Of a stretch of 64,000 nt of DNA, positions 36,418 through 45,575 are shown piece after piece. The notes under the pieces were generated by a model. It had not been told where the DNA came from. It made no database searches and was given only the letters and a program-made list of their open reading frames with translations. This DNA is from DYRB01 sp963845265 (GTDB lineage Bacteria > Pseudomonadota > Gammaproteobacteria > Chromatiales > Chromatiaceae). The number at the start of each line of letters is the position of its first letter. Position 1 is the first letter of the stretch. The stretch is taken from the NCBI GenBank assembly GCA_963845265.1, contig CAWJRN010000012.1:186001-250000 (forward strand), read 5' to 3'. The translations under genes were made by a program, and so were the position numbers.

Positions 36418-37038
36418 TTAGTTCCCGAGGATAGCGTCCACGACATCCTGGTACAGAACTTGGGCCACGTAGGGCTCGCCGGTAATGGCGGTGATGTTGC
36501 TGGAGAAAGCGCGCAAATGATTGAAAGATCCATTCAGTAGATTGGAATAGACCCTGTCGATGTTCCTCACGGTGGTTGTTTCCATGGCGGATTGAATGTC
36601 TTCGACGTCGGTTTCCTCGATGATACCGCCCACTATGAGGGCGTCGAGGGCGGATTGCGCGCCTTTCGCCACGAGCTCATCGTAGAGATTCTGCAGTTCG
36701 TCATTGACGAACTCGCCCACCAACTTGCCGACAGTCGGATCTGGTATCTTGTAGGTGTTGAGCAGGCCCAGGATGGCATCCATGTGCTGCTGCTCCGAGG
36801 TAGCAATATTGGCGAACACTGGCGTTCCCCAGATCCCGTAGAGGGTCAGGTAAACGTCCCGGGCGAGCTTTTCTTCCTCGCGCATGAAGATCAGATCGTT
36901 GGTCTCGTCATCGGTCAGGGTCGTGGTGTTGGCTGTGCGCCGACCGGCGGCCGCCACGCCAGGAAGAACCAGGGGGCTGATGGCCAGGGCTGCAGTCACG
37001 GTAAGCATCTCTCTGCGCGAGAGTTTGTTAGTGAACAT
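36418..37038 (-). CDS. DUF2202 ferritin-like protein, Tat-type signal
   Basis: 206 residues. The N-terminus KLSRREMLTVTAALAISPLV is a twin-arginine-like signal. The mature part is the DUF2202 four-helix ferritin-like fold: DLIFMREEEKLARDVYLTLY with the EExxxR-D motif, SEQQHMDAI (ExxH), then ELVAKGAQSALDALI and a second ExxH-like helix region. Those residues form a di-metal site in ferritin relatives. The protein would act in the periplasm; its reaction is unknown. It stands alone. Confidence 0.85.
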   Translation of the reverse strand: MFTNKLSRREMLTVTAALAISPLVLPGVAAAGRRTANTTTLTDDETNDLIFMREEEKLARDVYLTLYGIWGTPVFANIATSEQQHMDAILGLLNTYKIPDPTVGKLVGEFVNDELQNLYDELVAKGAQSALDALIVGGIIEETDVEDIQSAMETTTVRNIDRVYSNLLNGSFNHLRAFSSNITAITGEPYVAQVLYQDVVDAILGN

Positions 37039-37050
37039 GGGTGCACTCCA

Positions 37051-37248
37051 TTAGGTCGTGGAAAAAAGGCTTCGCCCTATTGTTCCCTTAGGGGAACACG
37101 CGGCAGTGAAGTCGGGGCACCAGCCTGCGGCCAACGCTCCCTTACGGCAGGACTCGGGGGCAGTACACCGATTGCACCCGGCCAGGGCGTTGACAATTCG
37201 CATGGCGGTGACACAAACCCTTCGCTTTCGTCTCAGGGAGTGAACCAT
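37051..37248 (-). CDS. possible small Cys-containing protein (low confidence)
   Basis: A 65-residue frame from MVHSLRRKRRV with VNALAGCNRCTAPESCRKGA then GWCPDFTAAC. The Cys spacing looks deliberate, but there is no strong ribosome-binding site and no family match. It could be a chance frame in GC-rich DNA. Confidence 0.25.
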   Translation of the reverse strand: MVHSLRRKRRVCVTAMRIVNALAGCNRCTAPESCRKGALAAGWCPDFTAACSPKGTIGRSLFSTT

Positions 37249-37589
37249 TTCACGGAATTGTCGACTCAGCCGAGAATCCGCGGGGCACGCTCGAAGACAG
37301 CCAAGATGCACGAGCCGGCAAGCAAGCGGCAGCGAATGATCGGAGTGTCGCAGTGTTTCGGATGCGAAACGGGACTGCCAAGTCATCATTCCGCCTTCCG
37401 CTCGGCGACGGCCTCTGTGCCCCGGTACGCCCCACTCCGGGGCCACCGCACCGGCACCGCGCGCACTGCTGGCGGACTACCTCCACGGCGTGAAGACCGC
37501 ACTGGCCGTTCTGCGTGCAGCCTATGTACAGGCTCCCATGTGGAGGAAGTGCTGACCCCGCGGCGAGCGGGTCTACCCGCACCGATGGG

Positions 37590-39827
37590 TTAACCCCGAT
37601 AGCCCTGCAGTGCACCCGCGCAGCGCCGATAGCGGCCCTGGTGGCAGTGACCGTAGCGGGCGACCCGTCGTAGGTCGTAGCGATTCAGCACAGTGCCCAG
37701 CAGGGGTGCGCCGACATGCCGCAGCCGGCCCAGGGTGGCCTGGACGACCGGGACCTGGGTCTGGTTGGCGCCCACCACCAAGACCACGCCATCACAGAGC
37801 CTGGCCAGGATCAGGGCGTCGCTCTGGGCCGGGGCCGAGTCGATGACGATCCGTTCGTAGCGCGCCGCCAGCCCGGCCAGGATCTCGGGCAGCCGCGGCG
37901 AGGACAGCAACTCCAGCGGTTCTGCGGGCAAGTTGCCCGCGGGCAGCACATCCACCTGCTGGCCCTCGATGGCATGGATGCAGGCCCCCTCCTCCGCCGA
38001 CCCCGTCACCAAGTCACCCAGCCCGGGAGAATCGGAGTCCAGACCGAACCTGGCACCCAGGGCCGGACGCCGCAGATCGGCATCGATCAACAGGGTCCGA
38101 TCACGCCGACCCATGGCCAGGGCAAGGCTCACCGCCAGGGTGGTCCGGCCCTCCCCCGGCACACTGGAGGTCACCAGCAAGGTCCGTAGCACCCCTTCCT
38201 GGCCAGCCAGCACCAGGCCGGCACGGATGCTGCGGATGGCCTCGGCGAACTCGGACCTGGGGTGTTCTAAGAACATCCGCTCTGGGAGCACCCGCCGCGT
38301 CCGCCAGCGGCCCAGCAGGGGCAGGCTACCGAGCACCATCAGGCTGAGGGATTCTTCCAGCCCCTCGCCGCTCTGCACGGTATTGTCCAGATACTCGGAG
38401 ACCAACACCGCAACGGCCCCAAGTACCAGGGCCAGCAACACCGCGATGGTCACCCAAACCCCGATCCTCGGTCCGACGGGTCGCGAAGAGACCAGGGCAG
38501 GATCGATGACTCGGGCGGGTGCGGTCTCGCCCTCAACCCCCTGGCCGGCCTCCTTGAATCGGGTCAGGAAGCTGTCGTAGAGCTGCCGATCCGTCTCCAG
38601 GTCGCGCCTGAGCGAACGCAGCTCGGCCTCGTGGCGACCTGCCTCCTGAGCCTGCGCCTTGCGCGCCGCCAGCTCGGCCTCCAATTGGGCCAGGTCCGTG
38701 GCGGCGGCACCCAGGTCCCGCCTGACCGCCGTGACCGCGTCCGCGACGGCCTTCGTCAGCCCTGCGGTCAAGGTCTCAAGATTGGAACGTGCCGCCAGCA
38801 TCTTGGGGTGCTTGGGCCCATAGCGCTTGGCCAACTCCGTCACCTCACGCCCCGTCTGGAGTACCGCCCCCTGGAGCCCCTGGATATCCGGACTGCGCAC
38901 CATCAGTGCCGGGGTGATCGCCTCGGCGCTGGGCGCCTCGCCCATGAGGCGCACCTGGGCGTCGAGCCGCTCCAGCTCGTCGTGCCTCGCCTGGGCCTCC
39001 ACCAAGCGGTCCGCAAGCTCTTGCAACTGCTTGGCGGTGAGGTCCAGGGCCTGATCCGTCACCGTCAGCCCCTCTTCCTCTTGAAATGCCTGGAGCCGCG
39101 CCTCCGAAGCCTCCACCTGGGCGCGCAGGGCATCCAATCGCTCCGTCAGCCAACCGGTGGCCTTGGTCAGGGCCCGCAGCCGCGTCTCGTATCCCAGTTC
39201 GATATAGGCATCGGCATAGGCATTGACCACCGACGCCGCCAGTCCAGGATCTGTGGCGGAGAAACTCAGCCCCACCAGGTCGGTCCCGGCAACCACCTCC
39301 GCCTCGATGCCGGAGCTCAGGGTCTCGACTGCCGCCGCGCGCGCCTGCTCTTGGATTGGAGATGGGTCCGAAGCCAGGGGCCACCAGCCGGGGGGGAGTT
39401 GGTCGCGCAGCCCGCCGGGTATCCATAGCTGCCAATCCGACCCCGACCCCAGCGCCTTGAACCCGGTTCCATCAGCCAGCTTGAGCCGATCGATCACCGA
39501 TTCTGCCAGGGTACGGGAACGCATCAACACGGTTTGCGTCTTGAGGTAACTGGATGCATCGCGGGACGAGAGCCAGGTCGCTGGGCCTCCCGCGGCATCG
39601 GCGCCTACACGGCCACGGGTGTCGAGTAGCAGGCAGGTCTCCGCTCGATAGACAGGGACCAGGGATGAGGCATACAGGAAGGCGCCCAGACCGCACAGCA
39701 GACTAAAGCCTAAAATGCCGAAGCGGTGCTTGCGGGTTAGGTTCCACCAGGCGGCGATGCTCAGGCCGGAGGAGCGTTCAGCGCGCCGCCCCTGGCCTTC
39801 CGGGAGCGACTTGGGCGGGTGCTGCAT
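37590..39827 (-). CDS. polysaccharide biosynthesis tyrosine autokinase (Wzc/BY-kinase type), Walker A Lys replaced by Arg
   Basis: 745 residues. It has an N-terminal Wzz-type domain with a first membrane helix (FGILGFSLLCGLGAFLYA), a long periplasmic coiled coil, and a second helix near 440-460 (VTIAVLLALVLGAVAVL). The cytoplasmic kinase has SSVPGEGRTTLAVSLALAMG, LLIDADLRRP and RIVIDSAPA. The usual Walker A Lys (GEGKST) is Arg here. The C-terminus has four Tyr in the last 31 residues, the autophosphorylation tail. It regulates polymer length and export of an exopolysaccharide. It follows the export gene with a 1-bp overlap. Confidence 0.9.
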   Translation of the reverse strand: MQHPPKSLPEGQGRRAERSSGLSIAAWWNLTRKHRFGILGFSLLCGLGAFLYASSLVPVYRAETCLLLDTRGRVGADAAGGPATWLSSRDASSYLKTQTVLMRSRTLAESVIDRLKLADGTGFKALGSGSDWQLWIPGGLRDQLPPGWWPLASDPSPIQEQARAAAVETLSSGIEAEVVAGTDLVGLSFSATDPGLAASVVNAYADAYIELGYETRLRALTKATGWLTERLDALRAQVEASEARLQAFQEEEGLTVTDQALDLTAKQLQELADRLVEAQARHDELERLDAQVRLMGEAPSAEAITPALMVRSPDIQGLQGAVLQTGREVTELAKRYGPKHPKMLAARSNLETLTAGLTKAVADAVTAVRRDLGAAATDLAQLEAELAARKAQAQEAGRHEAELRSLRRDLETDRQLYDSFLTRFKEAGQGVEGETAPARVIDPALVSSRPVGPRIGVWVTIAVLLALVLGAVAVLVSEYLDNTVQSGEGLEESLSLMVLGSLPLLGRWRTRRVLPERMFLEHPRSEFAEAIRSIRAGLVLAGQEGVLRTLLVTSSVPGEGRTTLAVSLALAMGRRDRTLLIDADLRRPALGARFGLDSDSPGLGDLVTGSAEEGACIHAIEGQQVDVLPAGNLPAEPLELLSSPRLPEILAGLAARYERIVIDSAPAQSDALILARLCDGVVLVVGANQTQVPVVQATLGRLRHVGAPLLGTVLNRYDLRRVARYGHCHQGRYRRCAGALQGYRG

Positions 39828-40384
39828 CAGAAGAAGCTCTCTCTAACCACCAAGGTGTCCCCTGGGCCCAGGGGGGCCTCCTCGCCGACGCGGCGCTCGT
39901 CATCGGGGTGCCCCTCCGGGACCAGGTAGAGCTTGCCCCGCGAGGCCCGTTCGGTAAAACCCCCGGCGATGGAGACCGCCTTGCGCACGGTCAGGCCCGG
40001 CGCGTAGGTATAGCCACCGGGTCGGTTGATCTGGCCCATGACGAAGAACTGGCGGTACTCCTCGATCGTCACGGTCACGTTGGGATCCACCAGATAGGGC
40101 CCCTTGAGACGTTCGGTAACCAGGCCCGCCAGCTCCGCCGGGGTGAGGCCACCCACGGCCAGCTCACCGAGCAGGGGATAGGCGATGGTGCCCCGGTCGC
40201 TGACGCGTTCGATGATCGAAAGATCAGGCTCACCGAACACCGAGACCCGGACCCGGTCGCCAGAACCCAGGCGATACTCAACCCCGGTGTCTGCGGCCTG
40301 CAACGAGGCCGAAAAGACCAGGGCGAGACAGCCCAGGATGAGTGGCAGAAAGTGGTGTCGTCGATGTTGTGACATGGTTCCCAT
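39827..40384 (-). CDS. polysaccharide export protein (Wza/GfcE-type)
   Basis: 185 residues from ATG 40384 (or the ATG at 40375). After a signal peptide (HFLPLILGCLALVFSASLQA) come the Poly_export domain (YRLGSGDRVRVSVFGEPDLS, AYPLLGELAVGGLTPAELAG) and one SLBB domain (FFVMGQINRPGGYTYAPGLT, then VRKAVSIAGGFTERA). It is half the length of Wza and lacks its C-terminal transmembrane barrel helix, so it probably is a short periplasmic or outer-membrane-associated export protein. It is paired with the BY-kinase; no glycosyltransferases are present in the window. Confidence 0.88.
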   Translation of the reverse strand: MGTMSQHRRHHFLPLILGCLALVFSASLQAADTGVEYRLGSGDRVRVSVFGEPDLSIIERVSDRGTIAYPLLGELAVGGLTPAELAGLVTERLKGPYLVDPNVTVTIEEYRQFFVMGQINRPGGYTYAPGLTVRKAVSIAGGFTERASRGKLYLVPEGHPDDERRVGEEAPLGPGDTLVVRESFF

Positions 40385-40497
40385 GGGTTGCTCGGTCGGC
40401 ACCCGAGCGTCGAATAGGCAAGCGCTGTCTGCGTTCACGAACGATCCAGCCGGAGGACGGCGTGTGGGAGCGGCTGTCGACCAAGCGAGCCCGGTGA

Positions 40498-40606
40498 CGG
40501 TAGGGTGGATAAGCGAAGCGCATCCACCGAAGCCACGCCGGTGGTTGCGGCGCGGACGGGCATCTCGGCAAACCCCCGACGCAGTGCCACGCGCCTTATC
40601 CACCCT
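40498..40606. repeat. REP-like repeat, family A copy 3 (long form)
   Basis: It starts ggtagggtggataagcgaag and ends cgcgccttatccaccctac, giving inverted ends of about 14 bp (tagggtggataag-type). The inner part carries gcatccaccgaag. It resembles 33518-33630. Confidence 0.7.
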
Positions 40607-40638
40607 ACAAATGTTCGGTCCAACTCGGTGCCGCTGAT

Positions 40639-41109
40639 CTAGACCGCTTCCGGGCGCAGCTGATCTGGCCTGAGCTTGGGGGTGAAGTAGACATCGGCCT
40701 CGTCCAGGTCCACCTCGGCACCGCCCTTGTCCACCAGGGGTTGCTCGTAGTCCTTCCAGCCGCGCAGCCCAGTGGTCAGGGACACCACGTTCCGGTAGCC
40801 CAAGACCTGCATGGAGTGCGCCGCCAGGACGCTGCGGTAGCCCGAGCGGCAGACCACCACCACCTCGCGGTCGCGGGCCCGGACCAGGTCCGGAATTGTC
40901 TCCTCGTAGTCCCACTCGCAGGCGGACTCGAGGATACCCCGCGGCACACTGATGGACCCGTCGATGTGCATGGCGTCGAACTCAGCCGGCTCGCGCACGT
41001 CGACAATCAAGAGGTCCGAGTTGGCCTCCATGCGCTCTTCCAGGTCCCAGGGCATGATCTCGCGCACGTCCGAGAGGCAACCCTTGATCAACTCGAGAAA
41101 ATTTTTCAT
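40639..41109 (-). CDS. rhodanese-like domain protein
   Basis: 156 residues. The single rhodanese domain has LLIVDVREPAEFDAMHIDGS, the active-site loop VVVCRSGYRS with Cys87, and GYRNVVSLTTGLRGWKDY. The C-terminal 20 residues (LDEADVYFTPKLRPDQL) lie beyond the domain. Rhodaneses transfer sulfane sulfur via a Cys persulfide; in sulfur-oxidising relatives they take part in sulfur trafficking, but the partner is not visible. No signal peptide is present, so it is cytoplasmic. Confidence 0.92.
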   Translation of the reverse strand: MKNFLELIKGCLSDVREIMPWDLEERMEANSDLLIVDVREPAEFDAMHIDGSISVPRGILESACEWDYEETIPDLVRARDREVVVVCRSGYRSVLAAHSMQVLGYRNVVSLTTGLRGWKDYEQPLVDKGGAEVDLDEADVYFTPKLRPDQLRPEAV

Positions 41110-41179
41110 GTAACCACCTTGTGGGAAACAACCAGGGCAACCTTAGATGAGGCCGCCCGGGCCCTGCTCAAACAGTCAC

Positions 41180-41881
41180 TCAGTGCCCGCCCTCCCCACG
41201 CCGCTCGCGTTCGCAAAGCCCCTGCTCCACGGCGATGACCGCGGCCTCGACCCGGGAGTGGACGGCGAGTTTGCGCAGGATACCCTTCACGTGCAGCTTG
41301 ACCGTACCATCGGTAATGCCCAGCTCCCTGCTGATCGCCTTGTTGCTGCGCCCGGCGGCCAGGTGACAGAGGATCTCCATCTCCCGCGGGGTCAGGTCCG
41401 AGAAGGCCGAACGCGGCTTGGCCGCCGGCACCTCCCCCTGCACCGCCTTGGCCAGCACGCCTGTCAGTTCCCTGGCCACCGCCGTACCGCCGGCGACGAT
41501 CTGCTGCAGGGCCTCTATCAGCTCATCGGGCTCCATGTCCTTGAGCAGGTAGCCCCGGGCCCCACCCTGGATGGCCTGCAAGACGTCCCGCTCGTCGGCG
41601 CTAGTGGTGAGCATGGCCACCAGGGCCTGGGGATTCGCTTGGCGCAGGTCGTGCAGGATCTCGATCCCATTGCGACCGGGCATGCGCAAGTCCAACAGGA
41701 CCACGTCCGGGGTCTGATCGCGGGCCAGGCGCAAGCCAACCCCACTGTCTCCGACCGCATCGATCACCACGATGCCCCGTCGCTCCAACAGCTCCCGTAG
41801 GCCAGCTCGAAACAGGGCGTGGTCGTCGATCAGCAGCACCCGCAAGGGGGCGGCGCTCGCTAGGGTCTCGGCCTGGGTCAT
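41180..41881 (-). CDS. NarL/FixJ-type response regulator
   Basis: 233 residues. The receiver domain has LLIDDHALFRAGLRELL with the acidic pair Asp19-Asp20 and the phospho-acceptor Asp64 (VVLLDLRMPG), then Thr and Lys in ML-TTSADE and GYLLKD. The LuxR-type HTH is at about 165-215 (LTPREMEILCHLAAGRSNKA, then TVKLHVKGILRKL). Its ATG overlaps the stop of the kinase gene by 4 bp, so the pair is co-translated. Regulated targets are unknown, but NarL-type pairs usually respond to redox or nitrogen-oxide cues. Confidence 0.93.
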   Translation of the reverse strand: MTQAETLASAAPLRVLLIDDHALFRAGLRELLERRGIVVIDAVGDSGVGLRLARDQTPDVVLLDLRMPGRNGIEILHDLRQANPQALVAMLTTSADERDVLQAIQGGARGYLLKDMEPDELIEALQQIVAGGTAVARELTGVLAKAVQGEVPAAKPRSAFSDLTPREMEILCHLAAGRSNKAISRELGITDGTVKLHVKGILRKLAVHSRVEAAVIAVEQGLCERERRGEGGH

Positions 41882-43518
41882 GCCGCGATCCCCTCGTCGG
41901 CCATGGCCTTACGCCGCTCCGGAGCAAAAACCAACTCCACCCGGGTCCCCTCCCCAGGCTCGCTCTCGATGCGCAATTCCGCCCCGATACGACTGGCCCG
42001 CTCCTCCATGATGGACAGGCCGATGTGTTCCCCCGGTTGTGAGGAACGCCGGGGGGCGCTGAAGCCCACACCATCGTCCTCGACCAGCAGGACATAGGTA
42101 TCGCCAACGCCGCGGTTCAGCAGTACCCGCACCGTGTGGGCCCGGGCGTGCTTGCGGACATTGGCCAGGGCCTCCTGAACGATGCGCAGGATCTGCAACT
42201 CCATGCCCGCGGACAGATCGAAGGGGCGACAGTCGTTCTGGAACAGTGCGTGCAACTGGGTGTCCTGCACGAGGCGGGCGACCAGCTTCTCCAGGGCCGG
42301 GATCAGACCACGCCGATCCAAAGGGGCACGATAGGTGGCAAGCATCTCGCGCAGTTCGGTGTGGGCCTCGTCCACCCCGTTGCGCACCCGCTCGATGTCG
42401 CGCCGCGCCGCCTCGGGCAGGGGGGTCTGTGCCAGGGAATCGGCGAGCATGCGCACCTGAAAACGCAGGCCGGCCAGGATCTGGGCCAGGGAGTCGTGCA
42501 ACTCGTGGGCCAGGGCGTTGCGTTCATCCAGGATCGACAGGCGCCGGGCGTCCTCGTCGGACCTGTGCTTGGCGACCGCTACTCCGAGGTGATGGCCGAT
42601 GGTAGCCAGCAGCTCCACGATGTCCTCGCGCCCCTCTAGCCCCGGGCGGTCTACGAACAGGGTGTAGATCCCAAGCAACTCGCCGTGATAGGGGAGGAGC
42701 ACGCTGACCGCTTCCACCTCGTCGCTGCCAAACATGCGCCGACCATAGACCCGGGAGCAATAGCGGGCGTCGCGGGTACACAGGATATCCCCGGGGGACA
42801 GGGCCGTCCCGCACAGACACAGATCCACGGGGGCCAGGTCGGCGGATCGCACCAGGTCGTCGTCCAGCCCGATGGCACCGACCAGGCGGCGGGTCCCATC
42901 CGGAGAGATCAGACGCACCGTGGCCGCCCGAGCATTGATCATCTCCTTGAGGATGCGCAAAAAGCGCAGCAACAGCTCTTCCAGGCCCTCGGCCTGATTG
43001 ATGCCCGCCGCGACGTCGTAGAGGATCTTGAGCGAGGCGGTCTTCAGGGCCAGACGCCTGGTCTGGCGGGCGATGCGATGGTCCATGTCCTCGTAGAGTT
43101 CCGTCAGCTCTTCGTTGAGGTTGGCCACCCCCTCCGCCACGGTACTCAGGAGCCCCAGATCGTTCAGGGACTTGCTGGCACCGGGCTCGCCCTGGCAGAC
43201 ACGGGTCACGGCATCCTCCAGGGCGACCAATGGGCACAGCACCTCGCGACGCAGCCGCAGCAAGAACAGTGTCAGCCCGACCAGCGCCAGGGTGAGGCCC
43301 AATATAGACAGGGACCGCCACCAGGCCATCTCCGACGCTTGCCAGGTGCCGATCCACGGGAGCACCACCGTTATGGCCACCAGCCCCAACCCAATGATCG
43401 CCAGCGCCAGGGGCCCGACCATGCCCCCGGCCCGCAGGGGCCGGAGCACGGCCCCTTCCCCACTGACCAGGCGTTGCACACCGGCCACGCGCCGCGCCGA
43501 GCGGTCCCGTAAACCCAT
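41878..43518 (-). CDS. NarX-type histidine kinase with GAF domain and Cys cluster
   Basis: 546 residues from ATG 43518, 8 bp after the exporter gene; the frame also opens at 43578. Two membrane helices (about 36-56 and 68-88) enclose only a ~10-residue periplasmic loop, so the nitrate-sensing P-box of NarX is absent. HAMP-like and coiled-coil regions come next, then a GAF domain (165-320) with four Cys at 234, 236, 247 and 254. The HisKA_3 box is ALAHELHDSLAQ with His341, and the ATPase motifs are QEALANVRKHARA and EDDGVGFS. Sensing is probably cytoplasmic; the Cys cluster could hold metal or a redox switch (inference). Confidence 0.9.
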   Translation of the reverse strand: MGLRDRSARRVAGVQRLVSGEGAVLRPLRAGGMVGPLALAIIGLGLVAITVVLPWIGTWQASEMAWWRSLSILGLTLALVGLTLFLLRLRREVLCPLVALEDAVTRVCQGEPGASKSLNDLGLLSTVAEGVANLNEELTELYEDMDHRIARQTRRLALKTASLKILYDVAAGINQAEGLEELLLRFLRILKEMINARAATVRLISPDGTRRLVGAIGLDDDLVRSADLAPVDLCLCGTALSPGDILCTRDARYCSRVYGRRMFGSDEVEAVSVLLPYHGELLGIYTLFVDRPGLEGREDIVELLATIGHHLGVAVAKHRSDEDARRLSILDERNALAHELHDSLAQILAGLRFQVRMLADSLAQTPLPEAARRDIERVRNGVDEAHTELREMLATYRAPLDRRGLIPALEKLVARLVQDTQLHALFQNDCRPFDLSAGMELQILRIVQEALANVRKHARAHTVRVLLNRGVGDTYVLLVEDDGVGFSAPRRSSQPGEHIGLSIMEERASRIGAELRIESEPGEGTRVELVFAPERRKAMADEGIAA

Positions 43519-43526
43519 CCCGGCCC

Positions 43527-45353
43527 TCACGCCGGTGCCTCCAGGGCCTCTTCGCGCTCGCGCAGTTGCAGCTCCCACATGGAGGCATAGAGCCCCTGGA
43601 CGGCCAGCAGCTCGCGGTGCGAGCCTTGCTCCGCAATCCGTCCGGCCTCCATGACCAGGATGCGGTCGGCGTCCACCACGGTGGAGAGCCGGTGGGCGAT
43701 GACCAGGGTCGTGTGATTCTCGGAGACCTCCGCCAGGGTGCGCTGGATGGCCTGCTCGGTGTGGCTGTCCAGCGAGGAGGTCGCCTCATCGAAGACCAGG
43801 ATGCGCGGCCGCTTGAGCATGGCCCGGGCGATGGCCACGCGCTGTTTCTCGCCGCCGGAGAGCTTGAGCCCGCGCTCCCCCACCCGGGTCTGCCAGCCGT
43901 CCGGGAGGGACTCGATAAAGGCGCGGATATGGGCCATCTGCGCGGCCCGCTCGACCTCGGCCTGGGTCGCCTCGGGGCGCCCGTAGGCCAGGTTGTACCA
44001 GATGGTATCGTTGAACAGCACCGTGTCCTGGGGCACGATGCCGATGACCCGGCGCAGGCTGTCCTGGGTCACGGTGCGCAGGTCCTGGCCATCGATCAGG
44101 ATGCGCCCGGAGCTGACGTCATAAAAGCGGAACAGCAGCCGCGCCAGGGTGGACTTGCCGGCCCCGCTGTGGCCGACCACCGCGAGCTTCTGCCCCGGGG
44201 CCAGGGTGAAGTCGAGGTCGTGGAGAATGGGCCGCTCCGGCTGGTAATGGAAGCCGACGCGCTCGAACCGCACCTCTCCGGCACCCAGGATCAGGTCCGG
44301 CGCCCCCGGGGCATCCTGGATCTCAGGGGCCTGTTCCAGCAGCTTGAAGGCCAGGTCCATATCCGCCAAGGAGTACTTGATCTGGCGATAGACGATGCCA
44401 AGGAAGCCCAGGGGGATGAAGATCTGCAACAGGAAGGCGTTGACCAGCACCAGGTCGCCGATACTCATGGTCCCGTCGGCCACCCCGCGGGCGGCAAAGA
44501 CCATCACCAGGGTCACCCCCAGGGCGATGATGGCCCCCTGACCGAAGTTCAGCAGCGACATGGAGGTCTGGCTCTTGACCGCCATCTCCTCCCAGTCCGA
44601 AAGGGTCGCGTCGTAGCGGGCCAGCTCCAGCCCCTCGTTGCCGAAGTACTTGACCGTCTCGTAGTTGATCAGGCTGTCGAAGGCCTGGCTGTTGGCCTCG
44701 GAGTCGAGCCGGTTCATGGCGTGGCGGTAGTCCATGCGCCACTCGGTGACGGCAAAGGTGAAGACGAAATAGACCGCGATGGTGCCGAAGGTCACCAGGG
44801 CGAAGACCGGGGCATACTGGGTCACCAGGATGGCCGCCACCAGACCGAACTCCACCACCACCGGCAGGACGCTGAAGACCATATAGTTGAGGATGGTACT
44901 CACCGAGCGGGTGCCGCGCTCGATGTCGCGACTCACCCCGCCGCTCTGGCGCTCCAGATGATAGCGCAGGGACAGCCGATGCAGATGGGACAGGACCCGG
45001 GTGGCCAGGCGGCGCATGGCCCGGTAGCGCACCCGAGCGAAGACCACATCGCGCAGCTCGTTGAACAGGGCCGCAGAGAACTTCAGGGCACCATAGCCCA
45101 AAAGCAGGGCCAGGGGCACCACGAGGTTCTGGGCAGCGACGGCGCCCGCCACACCCTGCGGGTGCTCGAAGGCGTCCACGATGCCCTTCAGCGTCAGGGG
45201 GATGCCCACGTTGGCCAACTTGGCCAGGACCAGGCAGGCCAGCGCCAACAGGGCCCGCCCGCGAAACTCCCACAGGTAGGGCAGCATGCCGCGCAGGTTC
45301 TGCCAGTCGCGGCGGTCACTGTGGACCCGGTCGGTGGCGTTGATGCGGCTCAT
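43527..45353 (-). CDS. Atm1/HMT-type ABC exporter (half transporter with fused ATPase)
   Basis: 608 residues. An N-terminal six-helix ABC membrane domain contains the Atm1-family signature INYETVKYFGNEGLELARYD. The ATPase has Walker A VVGHSGAGKSTLARLLF, Q-loop GIVPQDTVLFNDTI, signature LKLSGGEKQRVAIARAML, Walker B ILVFDEATSSLD and H-loop IAHRLSTV. Relatives export glutathione-linked sulfur species or metal-glutathione complexes. Near a rhodanese, a sulfur-related role is attractive but unproven. It is the first gene of a minus-strand run with the two-component pair. Confidence 0.92.
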   Translation of the reverse strand: MSRINATDRVHSDRRDWQNLRGMLPYLWEFRGRALLALACLVLAKLANVGIPLTLKGIVDAFEHPQGVAGAVAAQNLVVPLALLLGYGALKFSAALFNELRDVVFARVRYRAMRRLATRVLSHLHRLSLRYHLERQSGGVSRDIERGTRSVSTILNYMVFSVLPVVVEFGLVAAILVTQYAPVFALVTFGTIAVYFVFTFAVTEWRMDYRHAMNRLDSEANSQAFDSLINYETVKYFGNEGLELARYDATLSDWEEMAVKSQTSMSLLNFGQGAIIALGVTLVMVFAARGVADGTMSIGDLVLVNAFLLQIFIPLGFLGIVYRQIKYSLADMDLAFKLLEQAPEIQDAPGAPDLILGAGEVRFERVGFHYQPERPILHDLDFTLAPGQKLAVVGHSGAGKSTLARLLFRFYDVSSGRILIDGQDLRTVTQDSLRRVIGIVPQDTVLFNDTIWYNLAYGRPEATQAEVERAAQMAHIRAFIESLPDGWQTRVGERGLKLSGGEKQRVAIARAMLKRPRILVFDEATSSLDSHTEQAIQRTLAEVSENHTTLVIAHRLSTVVDADRILVMEAGRIAEQGSHRELLAVQGLYASMWELQLREREEALEAPA

Positions 45354-45575
45354 TCGGTCGGTTGGTCCGCGCAGTTCTGGCCCTCAGCCCTACCCATCTC
45401 CCCCCGAGGGCAGACGGTCTGCGACTGGGGTGTGAAACGCACGGCACAGTCCTCCTGCCGGGAATCTGGCATGGCGGGCATGGTGGGCGCTTTCATTGTG
45501 TTCGGTAGAATGCCATATCCGCGCCATTGTACCCGAGGCCAGGCCGGCGCCAGGCCCCCACAGCGAGAACCCAGC
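45354..45575. other. divergent intergenic between exporter and S24-fold gene
   Basis: 222 bp that should hold two promoters; no clear operator or hairpin is visible. Confidence 0.4.

Noticed and set aside
43566..45575. N-terminal 670 codons of the frame that ends with the S24-fold protein
   Set aside because: That part is antisense to the Atm1-like exporter; the real start is ATG 45576.
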